From Campylobacter corcagiensis (GTDB lineage: Bacteria > Campylobacterota > Campylobacteria > Campylobacterales > Campylobacteraceae): a stretch of 64,000 bases of DNA. The notes below the pieces were generated by a model. That model was not told the DNA's origin, did no database searches, and saw only the letters and a program-made list of their open reading frames with translations. The stretch covers positions 372,001-436,000 of the forward strand of contig NZ_CP053842.1 in NCBI RefSeq assembly GCF_013201645.1, written 5' to 3'. The translations under genes were made by a program, and so were the position numbers. Every line of letters begins with the position of its first letter. Position 1 is the stretch's first letter. Below, piece by piece: positions 34,910-44,538 of this stretch.

Positions 34910-35500
34910 TTGTACGAGAGTTTACTAAGTGATGCTTTAATAACAAAAAATTTGATGTTTCCAGAAAACTGCGTGACATTTTTTGGTTCTGCTAGGTTTG
35001 ATGATGATAATTTTTACTCCAAACAAGCATATGAACTCGCTAAAATGTTAGCAAATGATGATTTTACTATCATCACAGGTGGTGGTGGTGGGATAATGAA
35101 AGCTGCTAATAAAGGCGCATATGACGCTAAAAAAGAGAGCTATGCTATAAATGTCGTCCTTCCAAATGAGCAAAAGGTTAATGAGTTTGCAACTTATAAA
35201 AGTGAGTTTTCAAATTTAGCCCTTAGAAAAATCGCTCTTATTAAAAATTCTCAAAATTTTGTGATTTTTCCTGGTGGATATGGGACTATGGATGAGCTTT
35301 TTGAAATTTTAGTGTTGGTGCAAAATGGAATAAAAGATGCTCATATTTATCTATATGGTGTTGAGTTTTGGACGCCGTTAATTGAGTTTTTACATAGTTC
35401 TTTAGTAAGAGAAAAAGCAATCTCTAAGGTTGATACAGCTATATTTTCGCTTCACGACCAAGTGAAAGAAATTTATAAAAGTATCAAGGAAAATAGATGA
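34910..35500 (+). CDS. LOG family protein (nucleotide 5'-monophosphate phosphoribohydrolase-like)
   Basis: A Rossmann-fold protein of 196 residues with the LOG signature PGGYGTMDE (121-129) and an ITGGGGGIMKAANKGA nucleotide-binding loop. Members were once called lysine decarboxylases, and plant and bacterial relatives hydrolyse N6-modified AMP to base and ribose phosphate. The TTG start follows GGGGAAA. The 3' end overlaps mnmA by 4 bases. The natural substrate in Campylobacter is not known. Confidence 0.88.
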   Translation: MYESLLSDALITKNLMFPENCVTFFGSARFDDDNFYSKQAYELAKMLANDDFTIITGGGGGIMKAANKGAYDAKKESYAINVVLPNEQKVNEFATYKSEFSNLALRKIALIKNSQNFVIFPGGYGTMDELFEILVLVQNGIKDAHIYLYGVEFWTPLIEFLHSSLVREKAISKVDTAIFSLHDQVKEIYKSIKENR

Positions 35501-36531
35501 AAATAATGGTTGCGATGAGTGGCGGTGTGGATAGTTCATATGTAGCAAAAACCCTAAAAGAAGCTGGTCATGAAGTAATAGGTTGTTACATGGTACTTCA
35601 CGATAAGGCTGGATATCACGAAAAAAACATACAAAATGTTAGATCAGTAGGTGAGTTTTTAGGTATAAAAACAGAAATTTTAGATCTAAGAGATGAGTTT
35701 AAAAAAGAGGTTTATGACCCTTTTGTTGAAATTTATAAAAGTGGCAAAACTCCAAATCCATGTGCGATGTGTAATCGTGAGATAAAGCTTGGAAAAATGC
35801 TTGAATTTGCTCTAAATTTAGGCTGTGATAAGCTTGCTACTGGGCATTATGTAAGAGTAGAAGATGGTCTGCTTAAAGTCTCTCTTGATGAGAGTAAAGA
35901 CCAGAGTTATTTTTTAGCTAATATAAAGCCAGAGTCCTTAAAATACATGCTATTTTTGCTTGGAGATAGACTAAAAAGCGACATAAAAGCTGAAATTTCA
36001 AAATTTAGTGAAATTTCAAATATAGCAAAACAAAAAGAAAGCAGTGAAATTTGCTTTGTTGATAAAAGCTATATTGATATTTTAAATCAACACATTAACA
36101 CTAAAATTCCAGGAAATGTAGTAGATAAAGATGGAAAAATTATCGGAAAACACGATGGATATATGCACTATACTATTGGCAAAAGACGGGGTTTTACTGT
36201 AGATGGTGCTCATGATCCACACTTTGTAACATCTATAAATCCAGAAAAAAACGAAATAACAGTTGGGTTAAAATATGATCTAAAAAGCACAAAATTTAGT
36301 ACTGAAAATTTAAATGATTTTATAAATTTGGGTAGTGAGTTTGAAGCTAGTGTTAAGATAAGATATAGAAGTCCAAAAGTAGGGGCTAAGGCTAAGGTTT
36401 TGAAAAATGAAAATGGCGATAAATTTCTAGAAGTAAATTTAAAAGATAGTGTTTATGGCATTGCTTCAGGACAGCTAGCGGTATTTTATGATGAACAAAA
36501 TAGAGTAATAGCAAGTGGTTTTATTAACTAA
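35497..36531 (+). CDS. mnmA: tRNA-specific 2-thiouridylase
   Basis: This enzyme adds sulfur at C2 of the wobble uridine in tRNA for Glu, Gln and Lys. The 344-residue protein has the PP-loop SGGVDSS (8-14) and the catalytic Cys pair Cys92 (PCAMCNREIK) and Cys186 (SSEICFVDK). LATGHYVR and a C-terminal beta-barrel are also present. It overlaps the LOG gene by 4 bases and is likely the end of the aroQ operon. Confidence 0.96.
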   Translation: MKIMVAMSGGVDSSYVAKTLKEAGHEVIGCYMVLHDKAGYHEKNIQNVRSVGEFLGIKTEILDLRDEFKKEVYDPFVEIYKSGKTPNPCAMCNREIKLGKMLEFALNLGCDKLATGHYVRVEDGLLKVSLDESKDQSYFLANIKPESLKYMLFLLGDRLKSDIKAEISKFSEISNIAKQKESSEICFVDKSYIDILNQHINTKIPGNVVDKDGKIIGKHDGYMHYTIGKRRGFTVDGAHDPHFVTSINPEKNEITVGLKYDLKSTKFSTENLNDFINLGSEFEASVKIRYRSPKVGAKAKVLKNENGDKFLEVNLKDSVYGIASGQLAVFYDEQNRVIASGFIN

Positions 36532-36581
36532 AAAGATAAATTTTGATAAAATAAGCCAAAATTAAATTTATAAGGTATATT

Positions 36582-37517
36582 ATGCGTGGTTATAAGATCT
36601 TTTCAGGTACTGCAAATGTTGATTTTTCTAAAAAAATCTCTAAATATCTCTCTTTGCCATTAAGTGAAGCAAGTATTAAGCGTTTTAGCGATGGTGAAAT
36701 TTCTGTTCAAATAGGCGAGAGTGTTCGTGGTAAAGATGTTTTTGTTATCCAGCCAACTTGTGCTCCAGCTAATACTAACTTAATGGAACTGCTCATACTA
36801 ACTGACGCGCTCAAAAGAAGCTCAGCTAATTCTATAACGGCTATTGTTCCTTATTTTGGATATGCAAGGCAAGATAGAAAAGCTGCTCCAAGGGTGCCAA
36901 TTACTGCAAAACTTGTGGCAAATATGATGCAAACTGCAGGCATAAACCGCGTTGTTACGATGGATCTTCACGCAGGACAAATTCAGGGATTTTTTGATGT
37001 GCCTGTGGATAATTTATATGGCTCTATTGTTTTTAATGATTATGTAAAAAGTAAAAATCTCAAAAGCCCAATTGTCGCAAGTCCTGATGTAGGCGGTGTG
37101 GCAAGAGCTAGAAGCTTAGCTAAAAAGCTAGGTCTTGATATGGTTATCGTCGATAAAAGAAGAGAAGAGGCAAATAAAAGTGAAGTTATGAATGTCATCG
37201 GTGATGTAAATGGTAAAGATGTGATATTAGTTGATGATATGATAGATACTGGTGGAACTCTTATAAAAGCTGCTGAAGCGTTTAAAGAAAGAGGTGCAAC
37301 GAGCGTGATGGCGTTTTGTACCCATGCGGTTTTAAGTGGTAAAGCGTATGAAAATCTTGAAAATGGTGCATTAGACGAGCTTGTCGTAACTGATACGATA
37401 CCACTAAATAGCGAAAAAAATCACGATAAAATCAAAGTCATAAGCGTAGCACCGCTTTTTGGCGAAGTTATAAGAAGAGTTTATCACGATGAGAGCGTGA
37501 ATAGTTTGTTTAGTTAA
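36582..37517 (+). CDS. prs: Ribose-phosphate pyrophosphokinase
   Basis: This enzyme makes PRPP from ribose 5-phosphate and ATP for nucleotide, His and Trp synthesis. The 311-residue protein has the expected length. It has the ATP-binding YFGYARQDRKAAPRVPITAK region, DLHAGQIQGFFD and the PRPP loop VILVDDMIDTGGTL. AAGG precedes the ATG. Its stop overlaps the 3' end of the converging helicase gene by 8 bases. Confidence 0.97.
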   Translation: MRGYKIFSGTANVDFSKKISKYLSLPLSEASIKRFSDGEISVQIGESVRGKDVFVIQPTCAPANTNLMELLILTDALKRSSANSITAIVPYFGYARQDRKAAPRVPITAKLVANMMQTAGINRVVTMDLHAGQIQGFFDVPVDNLYGSIVFNDYVKSKNLKSPIVASPDVGGVARARSLAKKLGLDMVIVDKRREEANKSEVMNVIGDVNGKDVILVDDMIDTGGTLIKAAEAFKERGATSVMAFCTHAVLSGKAYENLENGALDELVVTDTIPLNSEKNHDKIKVISVAPLFGEVIRRVYHDESVNSLFS

Positions 37518-40500
37518 GTTTACTCATTGATATTAAGCAGAGTGGATTTAGATAGTAAGAGTTATCTTCGCTATATCTTCTAACTATAAATTCCACTTGT
37601 GCTTCTTCATCTAAACTATATCCAAGGAGTTGAAATTTTTCTATTTTATCACTTACTCTGTTACCATTTTTGCTTGCTAGAAGTCCAACTAAATTTCGGT
37701 CTTTAAAAAGCAAGATTTTATTATTTTTTTTAACAACTTTTACATAATCGCCAGCTTTTAAATTTGATTTTATAATGTTTTTAGTAGCAGCACTATTTTC
37801 TATAAAAATATCACTTAAACCCATCATAAAAACCAATTTTTTGCTTTCATTGTCAAAGTTTGTAGTTTCATACTTAGCGGTATAAAATTCTTTATATTTA
37901 TCAAAAATTTCTAAATTTGAAATTATATGAAGAGCTGATTTTGCTCTAGTTATACCAACATATAAAAGTCTTTTTTCATACTCATCTTTTGGTTTAAAAT
38001 TTGCTACTATATATACAGAGTCAAATTCCTTGCCTTTTGATTTATGTATAGTTGTAACAACAACTTTTTGAGTTGTTTTTTCAAATTCTTCAAACTCAAT
38101 ACTGTGTAAATACTCCCCAAATTTAGCTCTTATATACTCTAGATTTTCCCAATACTCTTCATTATCATTTTTGAATTTATCTATAACTAAGGAGACAAGG
38201 GCGAGATTTTTAGAGTTTTTAAATTTTTGCCATAATTTTTGATATGCTTTTTCAAAGCTTAATACCAAAAATTCATCATAAAAAAATCTAAGTTCATCCA
38301 AATTACCAAGCCTAAATCCATCTTTTGAAGTTATATAATCAGCCTTTATGCCAGCTTCTTTAAGATTTGAGTAAATTGATATAACCTCATCGTTTGTTCT
38401 AGCTAAGATAGCTATGGATCTATTTTTATCTTGCTTTATAAGATTACTCAAATTTGGAATATTTTTACTAAATTTTGTTAGTGTTATATCTGCATTGCCA
38501 TTTTGATGAGATATAAGATCTTTGGCTTTAAGTTTGTGTTTAAACTCATTTCTAAAAGAATTTGCAAATTTCACTAAATTTGCCATGCTTCTGTAGTTTG
38601 TAATAAGCGAGTAGGAGTTAAAAATTTCATTTTTATCATCTAACAACTCACTAAAATCATCCTTAAATTTTGCTATAAATTCTATATTTGCTGCATCATT
38701 ACCAAAGTTTTTGATGCATTGATCATCATCTCCAACTGCTATTATTCGTCTATCTTTACTCATTTTTTTATAAATTTCTTTTATAAATTCATAGCTTTCT
38801 TTTCCTACATCTTGATACTCATCAATAACCATCATTTCAAGATATGGAAAATTTATTTTATTATCCTTTAAAAGCTTAGTAGCATCTTTTATGCAGTTTT
38901 TTAGTTCCTCGCTACTTTTAACGCCCTTATCTAAAAGATCAAGAGCAAAAGCGTGAAATGTAACTATTTTAATGCCACTCATTATCTCAGCTCCCACCAA
39001 ATCTTTAAGTCTTTGTCTAAATTCATTAACTGCAACTCTTGAGTGGGCTAACATTAAAAAGTACTCTGGGTTTGCTCCTTCTGCTGTGATAAGAGATGCT
39101 ATTTTATGAACTAAAGTTTTTGTTTTGCCACTTCCAGGACCTGCTAAAACCATGATTGCTGAACTATTTTTATCATCAAATACTGCTTTTTGTTCGCTAT
39201 TTAAGTCAAATAAAATCTCTTCATATTTATCTTTTGTAAGTGGTAGTTTTATAAGTTTTTCATCAAACTTATACTTCTTCTTGAAAAAAGAGTAATCAAG
39301 ACTGAAGTAGTCTTTTATAAAGTTATTAGCTAGTTCATTATCCTTGTTTTTTACAATGTCCAAAAATCTAAGCTGTATATGAAGGGCTTCTACTTTTCTT
39401 GCATAGTAGTTTTTAAGTGTTGTATAGTGCTCTTTATCTTTATAAATAACACCACTACCATTTAAAAGTGGTTCAAGCTTTTCTATGCAAAACGCTTTAT
39501 AATAAATCAGCCTTCCACGCCTTAACTCAAAGCTATCAAGTATATCATTAAGATAAACTATAGTATGATGAATGCCATCTATAGTAAATTTAAACTCTCC
39601 TGTTATATCATTTAGTGCAACTTCTATCTCTGCTTCTTTTTGGTTTCCAAGCTCAACTCTAAGCATTTCTACTATATGCTCACATAAATTAATTCTACAA
39701 TTAACTATTTTTTTTAAAGTTTTTTTATCTGAAATTTCAAAAGTGCAAATGTTTTCTTTAAAACTAGCATTAAAACAGTTTGTTTTAAGTTTTGAAAGGT
39801 GAGTCCAACTTTGAATTACTTCTTTTGCAACTTTTCCATAAATATCTTTAACATTAAAACTTTTTTGATACTCTGGCAAACTTAGAATAAAGTTTAAAAT
39901 TTCTCTCTCTTTTAAGAAATGCTCATTTAACTCAGCTTTGATTTTGTTTTTGATATTTATAGAAATTTGATCATCAAAGGCTATTAAATTTTCACTTTGT
40001 AAAGCGTTTAAAGACTCAAAAACTTCACCTTTTTTAAAGCCTAAAATTTCAGCTAAATCATAAATTTCAATAGGCTCTTTTTTACTTCTTTGAATGATAT
40101 TTTGCATTATAAGAATCATTTTTTCTTTAAGTTCTTTAAGGGTTTTATATTTTGCTTCTATTGTACTTGAAATTTCATCCATATTAGAGCTTACTGAAGT
40201 TGCAAAAATTTGCGTTTTATCTCTAAGACGCCTTATAATACCAGCTTTTTCAAGCTCTAAAATAGCTGTTTTTATAATTATTTCATGCTCATCTAGGTTA
40301 AGACCTATACCTTTTGCTATCTCCTTTGAAGATACTCTTACTATGGTTTGCTTTCTTTTTTTAAGGAAATTTACAACAGCTTGAATTTGTGCTCTTCTTA
40401 CTTTATTTCTATTTAAGTGATTAAAAGAGCGGTTAAATTCATCTGATGTATAGATTATGATGCACATTGCTCTTATGTTCTTATCTCTTGCTCCTCGTCC

Positions 40501-42267
40501 ACTTTCTTGAAGATAACTTTCAAGCGAATCAGATTGCTCATAGTGAATAACTGCTCCTATGTTTGGTTTATCTATGCCCATACCAAAGGCAGTTGTTGCT
40601 ACAACAATATTAATCTCATCTTTAATAAAGCCATCTAAAATTTCATTTTTATTTCTTCCTGTTCTGCTACCATTTTCTATGTCATTATCGAGGTTAGAAT
40701 AAAACGGCTCTATGACTAAATTTAGCTCACTTAGCCTTTCGTCATCATTTAGTTTTTGGCTTAGTGTTTTGCATCCAAGTGCATTTTGTGGTAGGTATAT
40801 AATAGTTGGAATTTTACCAATTTTTAAAATTTCTTTAACTAATGTATCAAATTTTTCCTCTTTTTTGTCTAGTTTGATTGCTGTGTAATCAAGATTTGAG
40901 CGAATAGCTGAAGCGATAAACTCACAAAAGTTTAAGTTTAAAAAATCTTTAAAGTAATTTTTTATATCATCTATAACTTCAGGTTTTGCAGTTGCTGTAA
41001 AGCATGATACTGGAATTTTGTGTTGAAATTCATTGATGCTTTCTAGTTCTTTGATGGTTGGAGCTATGAAATAGTAATCATGTCTAAAATCATGCCCCCA
41101 AGCTGAAAAACAGTGAGCTTCATCTATTATAAATCTATCTATTATACGCCTTTTTATAGCATTAAATACACTATTTGATCTAAGGGCTTCTGGAGCGATG
41201 TATAAAACATCAACTGTGCCATTTGCAACTTCTGTAAGTATATTTGAACGCTCAACTGGGCTTAGATATCCACTTAGTGCTTTTACAGAGAAATTATTAT
41301 TTTTTTCTTTAAAGCTATCGCAGTGATTTTTCATAAGTGCTTGCAGAGGAGATATAACTATAGTTAGTGCTTTATAGATACTAGCTTTAATAAGAGCTGG
41401 AAGCAAAAAGACAAAAGTTTTACCTCCACCAGTAGGTAAAACTGCTAACAAACTCTCATCTTTAAGTGCTGAGTTGATAATGTCAGCTTGTGAAATTTTA
41501 GCATTAAAAAGAGTTGGATCATTTGGTTCAAATTCCTTAAATGTATCAAACCCAAACTCATTTTTACTAAATTTATAAATATCTGGCTGTTTGTAGGTTA
41601 AAATTTTTAGCATTTTAGCTATAAGTGGATATTTTTGCAGTAGGGCGTATGAAAAAGATGCTTTTTTATCGGTATATAAAAAAGCTATACAAAAGGCTAG
41701 CTCTAAAGGATTTGTAAGCTCTAAAATTTCAAATTCATCACTTTTGCAATGAACTAAGTTTTTAATATTTTCAAAGATATTGATATTAGTAAAATTTATA
41801 CTTTTATAAAGAAAATATCCACTAAAATACTCATTTTTGCTTAGAAGTTTAGCATAAATTTGTTTTAAATTTTCTGGTAAAGAGCTGAATTTATCATCTA
41901 AAAAGCTAAAAAGAGCATGTGTTTCTTTAACATCACCAAGTGGTTGATTTTCTATATTTATCTCTGTTTTGTATGGTTTAGAAAGTTTATGGGTTTTCTT
42001 GCAAGGAAAAAGCAGCATTGATAAATAAAGAGTATCAATGATCGGGATTTTAAGGTGCGGATTAAATTTGGTGTTTGATAAAAAAATCTTATCAAAATTT
42101 ATAAAGTTATGTCCACAAATAAACTCAGGCTTAACTCTATCAAAAAAAGTACACAGCTCATCTATTGAGGTTGTAGTTATTTCATGAAAGTCAAATTTAG
42201 CACCAATTTTATAAATACGCTTTGAGATAACTCCAACTTCTAGATCTACAAATGCAATTGTTTCCAA
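37510..42267 (-). CDS. Giant exonuclease-RecQ-UvrD fusion helicase
   Basis: A 1585-residue protein joining three DNA-processing modules. Residues 1 to about 180 resemble a DEDD 3'-5' exonuclease (Asp8/Glu10 in FVDLE, GHNFINFD ending at Asp59, possibly Asp112), though the usual last His is not evident. Then comes a RecQ-type SF2 helicase: LPTGGGKT near 283, IIDEAHCFSAWGHDFR near 384, CFTATA, and QESGRGARD. It has a winged-helix-like stretch but no RecQ four-Cys zinc site. From about 1025 a UvrD-type SF1 helicase follows: AGPGSGKTKTL, VIDEYQDVG, VGDDDQCIKNF, TTIHKSKGKEFD and YVGITRAKSALH. It likely acts in repair or genome defence; no partner genes adjoin it. Confidence 0.85.
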   Translation of the reverse strand: METIAFVDLEVGVISKRIYKIGAKFDFHEITTTSIDELCTFFDRVKPEFICGHNFINFDKIFLSNTKFNPHLKIPIIDTLYLSMLLFPCKKTHKLSKPYKTEINIENQPLGDVKETHALFSFLDDKFSSLPENLKQIYAKLLSKNEYFSGYFLYKSINFTNINIFENIKNLVHCKSDEFEILELTNPLELAFCIAFLYTDKKASFSYALLQKYPLIAKMLKILTYKQPDIYKFSKNEFGFDTFKEFEPNDPTLFNAKISQADIINSALKDESLLAVLPTGGGKTFVFLLPALIKASIYKALTIVISPLQALMKNHCDSFKEKNNNFSVKALSGYLSPVERSNILTEVANGTVDVLYIAPEALRSNSVFNAIKRRIIDRFIIDEAHCFSAWGHDFRHDYYFIAPTIKELESINEFQHKIPVSCFTATAKPEVIDDIKNYFKDFLNLNFCEFIASAIRSNLDYTAIKLDKKEEKFDTLVKEILKIGKIPTIIYLPQNALGCKTLSQKLNDDERLSELNLVIEPFYSNLDNDIENGSRTGRNKNEILDGFIKDEINIVVATTAFGMGIDKPNIGAVIHYEQSDSLESYLQESGRGARDKNIRAMCIIIYTSDEFNRSFNHLNRNKVRRAQIQAVVNFLKKRKQTIVRVSSKEIAKGIGLNLDEHEIIIKTAILELEKAGIIRRLRDKTQIFATSVSSNMDEISSTIEAKYKTLKELKEKMILIMQNIIQRSKKEPIEIYDLAEILGFKKGEVFESLNALQSENLIAFDDQISINIKNKIKAELNEHFLKEREILNFILSLPEYQKSFNVKDIYGKVAKEVIQSWTHLSKLKTNCFNASFKENICTFEISDKKTLKKIVNCRINLCEHIVEMLRVELGNQKEAEIEVALNDITGEFKFTIDGIHHTIVYLNDILDSFELRRGRLIYYKAFCIEKLEPLLNGSGVIYKDKEHYTTLKNYYARKVEALHIQLRFLDIVKNKDNELANNFIKDYFSLDYSFFKKKYKFDEKLIKLPLTKDKYEEILFDLNSEQKAVFDDKNSSAIMVLAGPGSGKTKTLVHKIASLITAEGANPEYFLMLAHSRVAVNEFRQRLKDLVGAEIMSGIKIVTFHAFALDLLDKGVKSSEELKNCIKDATKLLKDNKINFPYLEMMVIDEYQDVGKESYEFIKEIYKKMSKDRRIIAVGDDDQCIKNFGNDAANIEFIAKFKDDFSELLDDKNEIFNSYSLITNYRSMANLVKFANSFRNEFKHKLKAKDLISHQNGNADITLTKFSKNIPNLSNLIKQDKNRSIAILARTNDEVISIYSNLKEAGIKADYITSKDGFRLGNLDELRFFYDEFLVLSFEKAYQKLWQKFKNSKNLALVSLVIDKFKNDNEEYWENLEYIRAKFGEYLHSIEFEEFEKTTQKVVVTTIHKSKGKEFDSVYIVANFKPKDEYEKRLLYVGITRAKSALHIISNLEIFDKYKEFYTAKYETTNFDNESKKLVFMMGLSDIFIENSAATKNIIKSNLKAGDYVKVVKKNNKILLFKDRNLVGLLASKNGNRVSDKIEKFQLLGYSLDEEAQVEFIVRRYSEDNSYYLNPLCLISMSKLN

Positions 42268-42415
42268 ATTTAGCCTTTTATTAGTTGTTTCGATTATATC
42301 ATAATTTAGGCTATATTTAAGATTTTTAAGCTTATAAATTTATTAAAATTATATAAATCTAATATACTAAAAATTTAGTGCAGATAAATTAGCAAAATAA
42401 AAATTTACCTAAATC

Positions 42416-43474
42416 TTACGAAGTTTGCTTTTTAAAAAGTAGCCACGCCATAACAAATGAAAGCCCTCCAAGTCCAATCATCGGTAAAATATACTCTAAG
42501 CTTTGAAAAAATGATATATCTTTTAGAAAAATACCTTTAGTAAATGATAGATAAAATTTAAGTGATATAAAATCTGTAAATGGTATAAGCCAAGATGGCA
42601 TATTATCCACCGCTGTGGCAAAACCTGAAAGTAAAAATGACGGAATTAAAAATATAAAAGCATAAAGCGTGGCTTGTTGCTGTGAAAATGATATCGTTGA
42701 GATAAAAAGTCCGATGCTACATATGCTAAATAAAAACGCCATCACACCAAGATATAAAAGCCAAAGAGGTCCAAGAAGTGGGACTTTAAATCCAAAAAAT
42801 ACAATTCCTAGCATAAGCGTTGATATTATCATGCTTATTAAAAATGGCGGAATTAGCTTTCCAATGAGAATTTCTAAAGATGAAAGTGGCGATACTAAAA
42901 TCTGCTCAAAAGTGCCTATCTCACGCTCTCTTGCTATACTCATGGCTGTAAGCATTATAGATGATGTTAGCGTTATGGCACCAAAGATATTTGGAAGTAT
43001 CCACCAGTAGTTATTTAAGTTTGGGTTGTATAAATTTCTAATTATCAGCTTTGAGTTTTCTTCTTTATTAAGCGTATTTTGTATGATGCTATTTAGGTAG
43101 TTTAGCGTGATCCCAGCGTTGTTTGAACGCCTTCCATCAAGAAAAATCCCAACCCCATCATTTTCTAAATTTTCTCCAAAAACAACTACTCCAATCACCT
43201 CTTTTTTATCTATTAAATGCTTTGCTTCGTCCATGCTTTTTACTGTTTTTATAGTTCTTACATAGTTTGAGCCTTTGAAATTTCTTAAAATTTCTAAACT
43301 AGTATCGCTTCCGCTGTGGTTTAAAACAGCAATATCAATGTTTTTAACATCCAAATTTATAGCAAAAGCAAAGATAAAAAGCTGTATAAAAGGTGTAACA
43401 AATATCAAAAAAAGGCTTTTTTTATCATTTTTAATAGCTAAAAATTCCTTTATAATAAGTGCAGCTAATCTCAA
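42416..43474 (-). CDS. ABC-2 type permease (YbhR/YhhJ-like), second of pair
   Basis: A membrane subunit of 352 residues: one N-terminal helix (about 20-38), a large periplasmic domain and five C-terminal helices. AREREIGTFEQILVSPLSSLEILIGK split across the fourth region is the ABC-2 coupling helix pattern. It overlaps the upstream permease gene by 4 bases and is last of a four-gene operon. The family exports drugs or other amphiphiles together with a fusion protein and TolC. Confidence 0.88.
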   Translation of the reverse strand: MRLAALIIKEFLAIKNDKKSLFLIFVTPFIQLFIFAFAINLDVKNIDIAVLNHSGSDTSLEILRNFKGSNYVRTIKTVKSMDEAKHLIDKKEVIGVVVFGENLENDGVGIFLDGRRSNNAGITLNYLNSIIQNTLNKEENSKLIIRNLYNPNLNNYWWILPNIFGAITLTSSIMLTAMSIAREREIGTFEQILVSPLSSLEILIGKLIPPFLISMIISTLMLGIVFFGFKVPLLGPLWLLYLGVMAFLFSICSIGLFISTISFSQQQATLYAFIFLIPSFLLSGFATAVDNMPSWLIPFTDFISLKFYLSFTKGIFLKDISFFQSLEYILPMIGLGGLSFVMAWLLFKKQTS

Positions 43475-44538
43475 TCCAAACTCCTTTTTAATCTCCTTGA
43501 AACAAGGAAAATAAACACCATTCCAATGCCTATCATCCCAGCTACTTCATAAAGTAAAATTTCATATAAATCCCCAACTAAAAATATAGTTTGAAGTGAG
43601 CTTACAAAGTATCTTGCATGTATTGCGTATGATAGATACTGAAGTGCCTTTGGCATAGCATCTATCTCAAAAACAGCCCCTGATATAAGAAACGCTGGTA
43701 AAAACCCAACTATAAGTGATGCCATTGAGGCGATGAATTGATTTTTAGCGATGGTGGAAATAAGTAATCCAATGCTTAAAGCTGGAAATAGATAAAAAAC
43801 GCTTATTAAAATAAGCATCCCAATACTTCCGCGAAACGGCACTTCATACCAAAAATACGCCACTACAAAGCATATAAACATTGATATTAGTGATAAAAAA
43901 AAGTAAGGTATGGTTTTACCAATTAGTATCTCACTAAGTCTAACAGGCGTTGAAAGAAGTGCTTCCATAGTTCCTCTTTCCCACTCTCTAGCTATTACCA
44001 AAGCAGTTAGAAGAGTGCCTATTAAAGTCATAATAACAGCAATGGATCCTGGTATTAAAAAATAGCTACTATTTGCTGTTTCGTTAAACCAAATTCTTGA
44101 TTTAATCTCCAAATTTGGCGTATTTTCAAAACTTTTGCTAAAAATATCAGCTGTGTATTTAGCTATATAACCTGCTGTGTTTGGCTCAGTTCCATCTACT
44201 AAAAGCAAGGCTTTGTAGTTTGTGCTAAATTTTGGATCTAATATAAGCACAGCTTGTAAGGATCCGCTATCAAGCTTTTTTAACATTTCGTTTTTATCTC
44301 TACCAGTTTCTAAGTCAAAGTATTTTGAGCCTAAAAAATTTGAAATAATGCTTTTTTCTATTTTTGAGTTTTCGTAGCTAACAACGGCGTAATTTATCTT
44401 TTTAGGATCAAGCGAGACAGCATAACCCATCAAAAAAAGTAAAATCATCGGCATTACAAATGCGATTAGTATAGAACTAACATCTCTAAAAACTCCAATA
44501 GTTTCTTTTATAGCAACTGCTTTTATTCTTCTAATCAT
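43471..44538 (-). CDS. ABC-2 type permease (YbhS-like), first of pair
   Basis: A 355-residue membrane subunit paralogous to the next gene. It shows an N-terminal helix with FVMPMILLFLMGYAVSLDP, a periplasmic region, then EWERGTMEALLSTPVRLSEI preceding the C-terminal helices. The start overlaps the end of the ATPase gene by 8 bases and the end overlaps the next permease by 4. It would form the heterodimeric pore with that permease. Confidence 0.88.
   Translation of the reverse strand: MIRRIKAVAIKETIGVFRDVSSILIAFVMPMILLFLMGYAVSLDPKKINYAVVSYENSKIEKSIISNFLGSKYFDLETGRDKNEMLKKLDSGSLQAVLILDPKFSTNYKALLLVDGTEPNTAGYIAKYTADIFSKSFENTPNLEIKSRIWFNETANSSYFLIPGSIAVIMTLIGTLLTALVIAREWERGTMEALLSTPVRLSEILIGKTIPYFFLSLISMFICFVVAYFWYEVPFRGSIGMLILISVFYLFPALSIGLLISTIAKNQFIASMASLIVGFLPAFLISGAVFEIDAMPKALQYLSYAIHARYFVSSLQTIFLVGDLYEILLYEVAGMIGIGMVFIFLVSRRLKRSLD

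Noticed and set aside
37510-42267. A multi-gene defence island around the helicase
   Set aside because: Flanking genes are prs and an ABC efflux operon; no nuclease, methylase or toxin partners adjoin, so only the single gene can be considered.
42669-43010. Plus-strand frame opposite the ABC-2 permease gene
   Set aside because: It lies entirely within a recognisable permease gene that overlaps its operon neighbour, and it has no ribosome site.
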